Of a stretch of DNA of 9,334 bases, positions 1 to 5,959 are shown piece after piece; the first letter of the stretch is position 1; each line of letters opens with the position of its first letter. Origin of the DNA: Methylococcaceae bacterium (GTDB lineage: Bacteria; Pseudomonadota; Gammaproteobacteria; Methylococcales; Methylomonadaceae); assembly GCA_005779525.1 (NCBI GenBank), contig SXIZ01000112.1, positions 1 to 9,334 on the forward strand, in the 5' to 3' direction. The notes below the pieces were generated by a model. The model had not been told where the DNA came from. It saw only the letters and a list, made by a program, of their open reading frames with translations, and did not search any database. Both the position numbers and the translations under genes were made by a program.

Positions 1-886
1 TACAGTTAAATTTTCATCATATTGCGTTTTGTGAAGGAATTTAATGTGGTTTTACTCGCACAGTACAGTCGTCAGCGCTTTTTACTTTTTAGAGCAAAAA
101 CCCTGTCAAGTACTTTTTAATATTTTTCGCTGAATAGTTACAGTATTTTTTAAATAAAAATTGATGTTATGCAGGTGCAACAATAAATCAACGACTTGCG
201 ATTTTGATTCTATGCCGCTATTGATTAGTCAAAACAACCGCGTAACATTAGTTGCTAAATCTAGAAATTTTTTTAAATACAATGACTTTAGCTTAATTCT
301 TAAAGCCAAAAAGTGTTTTTGATCTACCCGATATAGGTTGGGTAATGAAAATGGCGGTGGATTTGATCCTACCACTCAAACTAATTCTACATTATGTTTA
401 TGAAATGCCCTAACACTAATATCAGCTGCATAAACCAACTTTTAAGATGGCTTTCCCAGACATAACTCGTTAGACGGATAAATTGATCGGCTTGGGCTTA
501 CAGCATTGCGCATTGCGCTTGTCACCTCTCACTTTCCCAGCCATAGAGTCGAACTTAATGCATCTTTCGGTAACAATTTTGCTTCGAGCTTCTTTAAAAT
601 AACAAGTTTTAGTCCATAACATTCCCAACGCAAGACCCTTACCTAGCTACTGACCACACTAGTAATTTTTTAATCAACTGAAATTGCGTAGAGATAATGT
701 TAATAGATTATTCACGGTTACAAAAATTGCAGCATCAATCGCTAATCGATATTCATTCCGTGATGTAATAGGTTTGGTAGAGACCCGTGCTTTGAAGTGA
801 AGAGCTAATAAAGCAGCTGAAAGACCATTGGCTAAGCTAATTTTTCCAGCAGACAAGTCAGCTAGCTCCGCTTAACCTAGAGTTCT
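1..886. other. Gene-free stretch, possibly decayed sequence
   Basis: I see no convincing gene here. The stretch is AT-rich and all six frames are broken by frequent stops. The longest frame (674-856, minus, 60 codons from a TTG) has no recognisable motif and no clear ribosome binding site. A 29-codon frame at 44-133 on the plus strand starts with ATG five bases after an AAGGA-like site, but its product is not recognisable and it could be chance. Short protein-like strings appear in shifting frames around 310-620, which would fit a heavily decayed gene or mobile element, but I could not name one. No tRNA cloverleaf or terminal inverted repeats were found. Confidence 0.45.
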
Positions 887-919
887 AAAAATTGCCAGAC
901 CAAATTTTTGGACAACTGG
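887..919 (-). terminator. Possible intrinsic terminator downstream of fliK
   Basis: Read on the minus strand, CCAG (916-919) pairs with CTGG (895-898). Inside it CCAA (908-911) pairs with TTGG (900-903). The closing arm is followed by CAATTTTT (894-887). A short double stem followed by a T tract, about 118 bases after the fliK stop, fits a Rho-independent terminator. The stem is short and interrupted by an asymmetric internal loop, so it may be weak. A second hairpin with seven-base arms (CTGCATA 946-952 and TATGCAG 971-977) lies between it and fliK but has no T tract. Confidence 0.35.
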
Positions 920-1036
920 GGCAAGCACCGTCACAACGGATTGAACTGCATACTTCAATTAAAATTAAAATATGCAGCGTGACAATTTGCTATGCGGCGC
1001 TAAGAAGAGCGAGGATACCACCTTTGGAACTGCGAA

Positions 1037-3262
1037 TTAGGCGTAATAACTGACTATTCCTTGGGTGACAATTGCACGGCTTTGTTCAATCTGATTCGCC
1101 ACCTCATCGATTACCCCTTCCGCTTCCCCGGCGGTATGCATTAAATTTTCCTGCGTTTGTGTGGGAGGACGATAGCCTTCTTGACCCGGTCTATTCTGCT
1201 GCGCTGAAGATTGACCTTGATCTGAAAAGGCATTCTGTGCGACGTTCACATCCGCCAAATTGAGCTGTTGACTGCCCAACATTTCACGCAGCTTAGGAAT
1301 AGAGGCCTCCAGCAATTCTTTTACCCCAGAATTAAAGGCGGTAAATGAAATATTTGCCTGATCATTTTGCATATCGATACGAATAGAAATCGGGCCTAAA
1401 TGTTCTGGATTAAGTTTGATATCCGCAGAGGAAATATTTTGCGAGGTCATCCAGGCTATTTTGGAACCTAATTCTTGATTCCACTCCGCACTGTAAACGT
1501 GCTTAGTCATGGGAGGCACACTGACTTTGCTTTCCACGGGTAATTGTTGTCCGAGTTGCGCCATATCAGAGGCGACTCGGTTGGATAACTCTTTAGCGGC
1601 AGTATCCGCACCTGCATTCGCTAAGCCGGATAAGCTATCCAGTGAGTTTAGGGCTTGCTTACTGCTAGCAATTTCGTCAGGTAAAACTTGGGTAACAGCA
1701 CTCGAATTCAAACCAATATTCGGAGTAGAAGCCGGGGTTACAAAGCCTGCACTTTTTGCTTCCGCACTACCCTGCTGCGTAGTTATTGCTTGCGTGACGG
1801 ACGAGCTGTTTACTGATTTATCGATGAGCTGGGATAGCTTAGGGTTTTGTAATTCCAGCGCAGCCGATCCTGCGAAGGCATCATTGGATGTTGACTCTGA
1901 ATGTGCTCCTGCCCCTGACGGCGTGGTAACTGGCGTGTCGATTTGCACTGGCATGATGGGCGCTGGGATTCCTGTAGTCAGCAATACGTTGTCGGAATCG
2001 CTACGCAATTTTTTCGGACTCACCGGATTAGACGTCACCGAAGTGACCTCTGTGGTTTTTGAATTAGCTGAGGTGACTTGCGTCAAGGCCAGCGCTAATT
2101 CTGCCAAGGTAGTATTTAATTCTGCTAAGGTATCGGAGTTCTCTGGTGCTGCATTGACTTTTGTTGCTGTCGGCAAGGTTTTACCTTCGCTGACGGCAAA
2201 ATTTTGCCTAAGCATGGATATGTGCGGCAATTGATCAACATTTAACGTCTCTTGTTTAAGTGCCGCCTCGACCTTTTGTAAAGCGTCCTGAGTGGCAGTT
2301 AACGCTTGCGCCACCTTACTGACATCCTGCTGTAAACCTTGAGTTAGCGGCAGTTCTGTAGTCTGGAGATTTTGAGTGGGCGTTAATGCTTGAGGCACAT
2401 TAGTAACATCCCGCTGTGAGTCTTGAGTTAGCGGCAGTGCAGCAGTCTTGGAATTTTGTTTTGGTGTTAATACTTGTGACACATTGCTAACATCCAGCTG
2501 TAAATCTTGAGTTAGCGGTAGTTCAGCAGTCTGGAGAACCTGAGCCTGATTGACATCACTCACCCCTTGAAACACCTGAGCTTGATTGACACCACTTACC
2601 CCTTGAGGCACCTGAGCTTGATTGACACCACTTACCCCTTGAGGCACCTGAGCTTGTTGCAGCAATTGTTGCACCTGCTGCAAACTTTCTTGCACCTGTT
2701 GTTTCAAAGTACTTAAGTCAGCAAGAGTACTTTGATTTACTTGGGTTTGTTGAATATTCAAACCATCCAATTTTGTCATTATATCTTTTAGTTGTTGCAA
2801 CGTTTCCGTCAAATGCATGACGGGTGTCACGTTTTTATCGACAGCGACGGTGTTTGGCGGTGCTACACTTTCAGCGGTATGGGTTTCTAATAACACAACA
2901 GGCTGCGCTTGCGGTAATGCTTGACTTAAGGTCAACCCGCTGAGGTTCTCTGCACTAGCAATAGCCGTATTCATAGCTGGTAAGGCAAAATTATTTGCTT
3001 CGAGAGTAATTCCTCCCGAAGGCGTTGCATTGACAACTGAGGTTACCCCAACGGGTTGCCCCGCGCTGAGTACCGCATTTGTGGGAGAATCTGCTTGTTT
3101 TAACAACGCCAATTGTTGTGCCAGGGTGTTATTAAACACCGCTGTCAGATTTTCACCTGGCGCTGACGGTGCACTCCCATTACCGCTAATGGTATTTTGA
3201 CTCGACTCTATTCCACTGGTATTTGTGACTAACGCTACACTTCCTGAACCCTGTAAATTCAT
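1037..3262 (-). CDS. fliK: Flagellar hook-length control protein FliK
   Basis: FliK is secreted through the flagellar export apparatus as a molecular ruler. When the hook reaches its length, the C-terminal domain acts on FlhB to switch export from hook to filament subunits. Here the predicted product is 741 residues. Residues about 590-675 match the FliK C-terminal (Flg_hook) domain, with W594, the LNPEHLG motif at 617-623 followed by PISIRI, and a helical stretch ending KLREMLGSQQLNLADVNV. The N-terminal two thirds are low-complexity, rich in Q, T, S, A and V, as expected of the ruler, with tandem repeats at residues about 200-328. I chose the ATG at 3260-3262 over one 28 codons upstream because GGGAG lies seven bases before it and a sigma-54 promoter motif falls inside the longer frame. 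It is longer than many FliKs (about 400-600 residues). No other flagellar gene is adjacent, so it is probably monocistronic. Confidence 0.9.
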   Translation of the reverse strand: MNLQGSGSVALVTNTSGIESSQNTISGNGSAPSAPGENLTAVFNNTLAQQLALLKQADSPTNAVLSAGQPVGVTSVVNATPSGGITLEANNFALPAMNTAIASAENLSGLTLSQALPQAQPVVLLETHTAESVAPPNTVAVDKNVTPVMHLTETLQQLKDIMTKLDGLNIQQTQVNQSTLADLSTLKQQVQESLQQVQQLLQQAQVPQGVSGVNQAQVPQGVSGVNQAQVFQGVSDVNQAQVLQTAELPLTQDLQLDVSNVSQVLTPKQNSKTAALPLTQDSQRDVTNVPQALTPTQNLQTTELPLTQGLQQDVSKVAQALTATQDALQKVEAALKQETLNVDQLPHISMLRQNFAVSEGKTLPTATKVNAAPENSDTLAELNTTLAELALALTQVTSANSKTTEVTSVTSNPVSPKKLRSDSDNVLLTTGIPAPIMPVQIDTPVTTPSGAGAHSESTSNDAFAGSAALELQNPKLSQLIDKSVNSSSVTQAITTQQGSAEAKSAGFVTPASTPNIGLNSSAVTQVLPDEIASSKQALNSLDSLSGLANAGADTAAKELSNRVASDMAQLGQQLPVESKVSVPPMTKHVYSAEWNQELGSKIAWMTSQNISSADIKLNPEHLGPISIRIDMQNDQANISFTAFNSGVKELLEASIPKLREMLGSQQLNLADVNVAQNAFSDQGQSSAQQNRPGQEGYRPPTQTQENLMHTAGEAEGVIDEVANQIEQSRAIVTQGIVSYYA
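2279..2530 (-). repeat. Three 84-bp in-frame tandem repeats in fliK
   Basis: Three diverged copies of a 28-residue unit follow each other exactly: 2447-2530, 2363-2446 and 2279-2362 (residues 245-272, 273-300 and 301-328). Each begins T(A/T)(E/A)LPLTQ, continues with a D-V-(S/T)-(N/K)-V pattern, and has (V/A)LT(P/A)(K/T)Q near its end. Unit length is constant, so the reading frame is kept. The copies differ at many positions, indicating an old duplication. They lie in the ruler part of FliK. Confidence 0.85.
2537..2660 (-). repeat. 36-bp in-frame tandem repeat in fliK, about 3.4 units
   Basis: Two units are identical over 36 bases (2573-2608 and 2609-2644). A third, diverged copy precedes them at 2537-2572, and a partial one follows from 2645. 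Each unit encodes a 12-residue string of the type QAQVPQGVSGVN. The identity of the two central units suggests a recent duplication, in contrast to the older 84-bp repeats beside them. Confidence 0.9.
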
Positions 3263-3269
3263 GACCGCT

Positions 3270-3274
3270 CTCCC
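3270..3274 (-). promoter_or_regulatory. Ribosome binding site that sets the fliK start
   Basis: Minus-strand GGGAG sits seven bases before the ATG at 3260-3262. The alternative ATG at 3346 has no comparable site, which supports the shorter fliK reading frame. Confidence 0.65.
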
Positions 3275-3303
3275 GCCGATTAATTGACATTTATTTTTCA
3301 AAA

Positions 3304-3319
3304 AGCAGATCCTATGCCA
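3304..3319 (-). promoter_or_regulatory. Sigma-54 (RpoN) promoter for fliK
   Basis: Minus-strand TGGCATAGGATCTGCT has GG (-24) and GC (-12) exactly ten bases apart and closely matches the TGGCAY-N5-TTGCW consensus; the first T of TTGC is C here. Transcription would start near 3293, giving a leader of about 30 bases containing the GGGAG site. RpoN control of flagellar genes, with a FleQ-type activator, is established in many gammaproteobacteria. The match and position are seen; use of the promoter is inferred. Confidence 0.6.
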
Positions 3320-3493
3320 TAAATTAGTTATAGTCTGCAAAATCAAAAAAATTCATTGCCTGATTTTCGCTTTAAGCGTGAGCGTCTAACTGGATTTGCA
3401 AAGACTTCTATAACAATTATTTCACGTTGTTTAGCCATTTAAGTCATCAAACAAAAAAAGAATTGCTGGTTAGCAAAAATTTTGTGGGTTACC

Positions 3494-3502
3494 TGCTATA
3501 TT
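3494..3502 (+). promoter_or_regulatory. Candidate extended -10 promoter
   Basis: TGCTATATT matches the extended -10 form TGnTATAAT at all but one position. At the usual distance upstream there is only a weak -35 (CAAAAA, 3474-3479). A transcript starting near 3509 and ending at the T tract at 3721-3727 would be about 215 bases and would contain the structured block. The -10 match is seen; its use is a guess. Confidence 0.25.
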
Positions 3503-3564
3503 TTATTTTGCTCAAACGCATCTTAAATTAACTCGACTGAGGCTTAAATCACTTAATCCAGGTC

Positions 3565-3711
3565 TCACTCTTGATCCCAAGATAGAGGTAGAGGTGCGTA
3601 CCAACCAACGTCTGGGTATTCTCCCATCTGGTATGAAACCAGTCTATCTAAGTTCAAATCAAGATGGGAGCGGAAGGCGAACTCCCGAGGAAAATTATTA
3701 CGACAGTACAT
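3565..3711 (-). CDS. Uncertain 48-residue open frame overlapping the structured block
   Basis: An ATG (3709-3711) opens 48 codons to a TGA (3565-3567). AAGG lies nine bases upstream and could be a weak ribosome binding site. The product would be rich in aromatic residues, starting MYCRNNFPREF and ending with APLPLSWDQE. I do not recognise it. The other two minus frames are also fairly open across the block, and the inverted repeats constrain the sequence, so the frame may be a by-product of RNA or DNA structure. It could also be a fragment of an older gene or a dispersed repeat. Its small size and the lack of a confirmed promoter keep confidence low. Confidence 0.18.
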   Translation of the reverse strand: MYCRNNFPREFAFRSHLDLNLDRLVSYQMGEYPDVGWYAPLPLSWDQE

Positions 3712-3727
3712 CCCCAGACGCCTTTTT
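3569..3727 (+). ncRNA. Unidentified structured element, possible non-coding RNA
   Basis: The block is richer in GC than its surroundings and contains nested inverted repeats. An outer stem pairs CGTCTGGG (3609-3616) with CCCAGACG (3713-3720). A middle nine-base stem pairs CTCCCATCT (3621-3629) with AGATGGGAG (3662-3670). An inner hairpin has CTGGT (3628-3632) and ACCAG (3638-3642). A separate hairpin, TCTTG-ATCC-CAAGA (3569-3582), precedes them. GGGAG (3666-3670) could instead pair with CTCCC (3682-3686), which would undo the middle stem. The outer stem runs straight into CCTTTTT (3721-3727). This arrangement would fit a small RNA or a leader with alternative folds, or a palindromic mobile repeat. 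It matches no riboswitch or RNA family I know, and the loop closed by the outer stem is long for a terminator. Confidence 0.35.
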
Positions 3728-3939
3728 ATGCCTATAAAACCTCATTTTTTTTGAGATAATTCTTGATCATCAGATGCACATGTTGTTTTTTGCAACTTGG
3801 CCTAGCGATACGAGGAATACATGCTTTGACTAAGGAAATCAATATTATTTTATCCAAATGTGCAGCAGTTTAAGCGCTGCTTGCGCGCTCCCCCAAGATT
3901 GTTACGCCCTAATGCAACAGTGTTTTATTGGAATAACGT

Positions 3940-5853
3940 ATGAAACTGACTCTGCAAAAACGTATTTACTTTCTGATGACCCTGATATTGGTTTCGTTAT
4001 CCATGATTACGACCTTAATCACGCTAAATCATGAACGCCGGATGGTGCAGGCATTAGCCACCAAAGATGCTACCAATATTGCCAAAAGTTATTTTGATGC
4101 ACTGAATACGCTTATGTTAACTGGGGCGTTGGCAGAAAAAGAAGGTCTACGCCAAAAAACGCTTAGCAATAAAGAGCTACTAGATATTCGTTTAATTCGA
4201 TCTGCAGCCTTGATTAAAACCTTCGGCGCCGGAAAAAACGAGCAACAAGCGCGCGACACTTTCGACCAGCAAGCACTTGCGGGTAAGCATATTACGCAGT
4301 TGGGCGAGCACAACTCTGAACGCAGCTTAAGTGTTTTAATTCCAGTCGTGGCAAGCGCAAACGTGAATGGCACTAATTGTCTTAGCTGTCATGCGGAACC
4401 GGAAGGCACTATTTTGGGCGCGGTGCGCGTTGACTATTCCTTAGCCGTCATGGATCAAGACATTCATTCCAACGTCATCCATTTAATTTTAGTCAGTGCG
4501 TGCTTGTTTACCCTTGCAAGTTTGCTGGTACTGGGATTTACCCGCGCACTTATTCGCCAAATAGGTGGAGAACCTGCTTATGCTGTTGCGGCAGTCAAGC
4601 AATTAGCGCAGGGTAATTTAGAGCAGGAAATTGTTATACAAAACCATGATAAACACAGTCTACTCTATGAACTTGCACAGATGCGCGCAAATTTAGCTCA
4701 AATCATTCACAGCGTGCTCATCAAAGCCAATGCTTTGAGTGAGGTTGCGCACCACATCACGCACACGGCGGATTTCTTAACGCAATCGGCGCTGCAATAT
4801 GCAGCTAGCGTAGAACAAACTAATGCATCGTTAGAAGAATTAAATGCTTCAGTTAAGAAGAATGCTGAAAATGCCAACTTTACTAACCAGATTGCAACGA
4901 CATCTGCCAATGAAGCTTTCAACGGGGGTGAAGCAGTGAAACGCACGGTTGGAGCCATGCATCAAGTTGCTGAAAAAATTGAATTGATAGAAGACATCGC
5001 CTATAAAACCAATTTATTATCCCTAAATGCCGCCATCGAAGCCGCAAGTGCCGGAGAACACGGTAAAGGATTTAGTGTGGTAGCAGCCGAAGTCCGAAAA
5101 TTGGCGGAAAACAGTCGGCAGACAGCACAGGAGATTAATCAACTCACCGAGCATAGCGTAGCAATCGCCGAGGAAGCAGGTAAAGTATTAGCCACCGTCG
5201 TCCCTAATATTCAGCAAACGGCACAGTTAGTCGCCAACATAACCTTATCGTCTGCCGAACAATCCCAGGGACTCAATCAGATCACCCGGGCCATTAATCA
5301 ACTGGATACAACAACGCAGCAGAATGCGGATATGGCATCCCAACTCAACGACACTGCAGCCGATATGCGCAGCCACGCCGAAGGTTTACAACAAATCGTA
5401 GCTTTTTTTAATCTAGTCGATGTAGAGCAAACCGCAGAGACACTGCATACAACTTTCGCAACGCAGCAATCGCAAACTAAGCAAGAATCCAGTCAAGCTG
5501 CTGAAATTGAAAAAGCCATTGGTGCGCATGGCATGTGGAAGAAGCGCCTAGCCAATTGCATTGCCACAGGTGAAATCGATGTCCCCGTGGCCACTATTCG
5601 GATGGATAATCAATGTGGTTTTGGAAAATGGCTGTATGGTAACTCCTTAAGCCCACAAGAGAAATCCTCAGAGCACTACCACCAAGTTGTCGCTTTACAC
5701 GCCTCCTTCCACAAATCTGCGGCGCAAGTAGCAGAATTGGCGCAGTCAGGTAAAACCCTCGAAGCCAAAAGCATGCTGTTACACGGTGGAGAATACGTCC
5801 AAATTTCAATTCAGCTAACCCATGCCATGCAGGAATGGAAAAAACAGTTGTGA
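3940..5853 (+). CDS. Methyl-accepting chemotaxis protein with periplasmic CxxCH sensor and C-terminal CZB domain
   Basis: A 637-residue transmembrane chemoreceptor expected to control CheA through CheW. Membrane segments lie at about 9-29 and 179-200. The periplasmic domain between them carries CLSCH (147-151), a c-type haem attachment motif, followed by a GAVRVDYSL-like strand; c-haem sensors are known in Desulfovibrio DcrA and Geobacter receptors. HAMP (about 201-255) contains GGEP at 209-212. The signalling hairpin tip IAYKTNLLSLNAA is well conserved, but the residue corresponding to Arg388 of E. coli Tsr is Ser370. Residues about 525-637 are a CZB domain with probable zinc ligands H530, C559, H587 and H591 and the motifs HxxW and CGFGKW. 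CZB domains bind zinc, and in some receptors their cysteine responds to hypochlorite. GGA seven bases before the ATG is a modest ribosome binding site. The next receptor gene starts 106 bases downstream on the same strand. Haem binding and the ligand are inferred. Confidence 0.93.
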   Translation: MKLTLQKRIYFLMTLILVSLSMITTLITLNHERRMVQALATKDATNIAKSYFDALNTLMLTGALAEKEGLRQKTLSNKELLDIRLIRSAALIKTFGAGKNEQQARDTFDQQALAGKHITQLGEHNSERSLSVLIPVVASANVNGTNCLSCHAEPEGTILGAVRVDYSLAVMDQDIHSNVIHLILVSACLFTLASLLVLGFTRALIRQIGGEPAYAVAAVKQLAQGNLEQEIVIQNHDKHSLLYELAQMRANLAQIIHSVLIKANALSEVAHHITHTADFLTQSALQYAASVEQTNASLEELNASVKKNAENANFTNQIATTSANEAFNGGEAVKRTVGAMHQVAEKIELIEDIAYKTNLLSLNAAIEAASAGEHGKGFSVVAAEVRKLAENSRQTAQEINQLTEHSVAIAEEAGKVLATVVPNIQQTAQLVANITLSSAEQSQGLNQITRAINQLDTTTQQNADMASQLNDTAADMRSHAEGLQQIVAFFNLVDVEQTAETLHTTFATQQSQTKQESSQAAEIEKAIGAHGMWKKRLANCIATGEIDVPVATIRMDNQCGFGKWLYGNSLSPQEKSSEHYHQVVALHASFHKSAAQVAELAQSGKTLEAKSMLLHGGEYVQISIQLTHAMQEWKKQL

Positions 5854-5959
5854 TTAAACTTCCAACTTACCCACCACCCTAAATTCATACGGTTAATTCA
5901 CCACTTCTTAGCTTTTTCAAAAATCACATCCTTGCTCATAGGAATACTGGAGGTGTTCA

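Larger units (their letters stand above)
3320..3939. other. Divergent intergenic region between fliK and the chemoreceptors
   Basis: About 620 bases without a secure gene. From left to right it holds AT-rich sequence with a candidate extended -10 element (3494-3502), a GC-richer structured block with a T tract (about 3569-3727), and a second AT-rich stretch. That last stretch has a CTCA-T8-GAG run near 3751-3765, a TTGACT followed by AT-rich sequence near 3825-3850, and a GC-rich hairpin (GCAGC 3862-3866, GCTGC 3876-3880) about 60 bases before the first receptor. The promoter of the receptor genes must lie here, but no site is strong enough to name. Confidence 0.6.

Noticed and set aside
674..856. 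60-codon minus-strand frame
   Set aside because: It starts at TTG without a ribosome binding site, is preceded closely by a stop, matches no known family and lies in a region of broken frames.
1509..2234. 241-codon open frame on the plus strand inside fliK
   Set aside because: It lies opposite the well-supported fliK. Its product is low-complexity, rich in S, A, V and T, as expected of the shadow of a repetitive gene, with no motif or ribosome binding site.
3644..3664. tRNA T-loop-like string GTTCAAATC
   Set aside because: The flanking bases cannot form a five-pair T stem, and no D, anticodon or acceptor arms are present.
3581..3690. Resemblance to a lysine riboswitch (GATAGAGG and GAGGTGCG, then GGGAGCG)
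   Set aside because: The downstream conserved ATCGCCGAAG-type segment, the pairing of the GGTGCG arm and a closing P1 helix are missing, and the neighbouring genes have nothing to do with lysine.
3661..3725. Resemblance to the 3' part of a cobalamin riboswitch (GGAAGGCG, later CCAGACGCC)
   Set aside because: The upstream conserved core and the B12-box order are absent, and no cobalamin-related gene follows.
3734..3760. Sigma-28-like flagellar promoter (TAAA then GATAA) before the first receptor
   Set aside because: The spacing is about two bases too short and the GCC before GATAA is TGA, so the match is no better than chance in AT-rich sequence.
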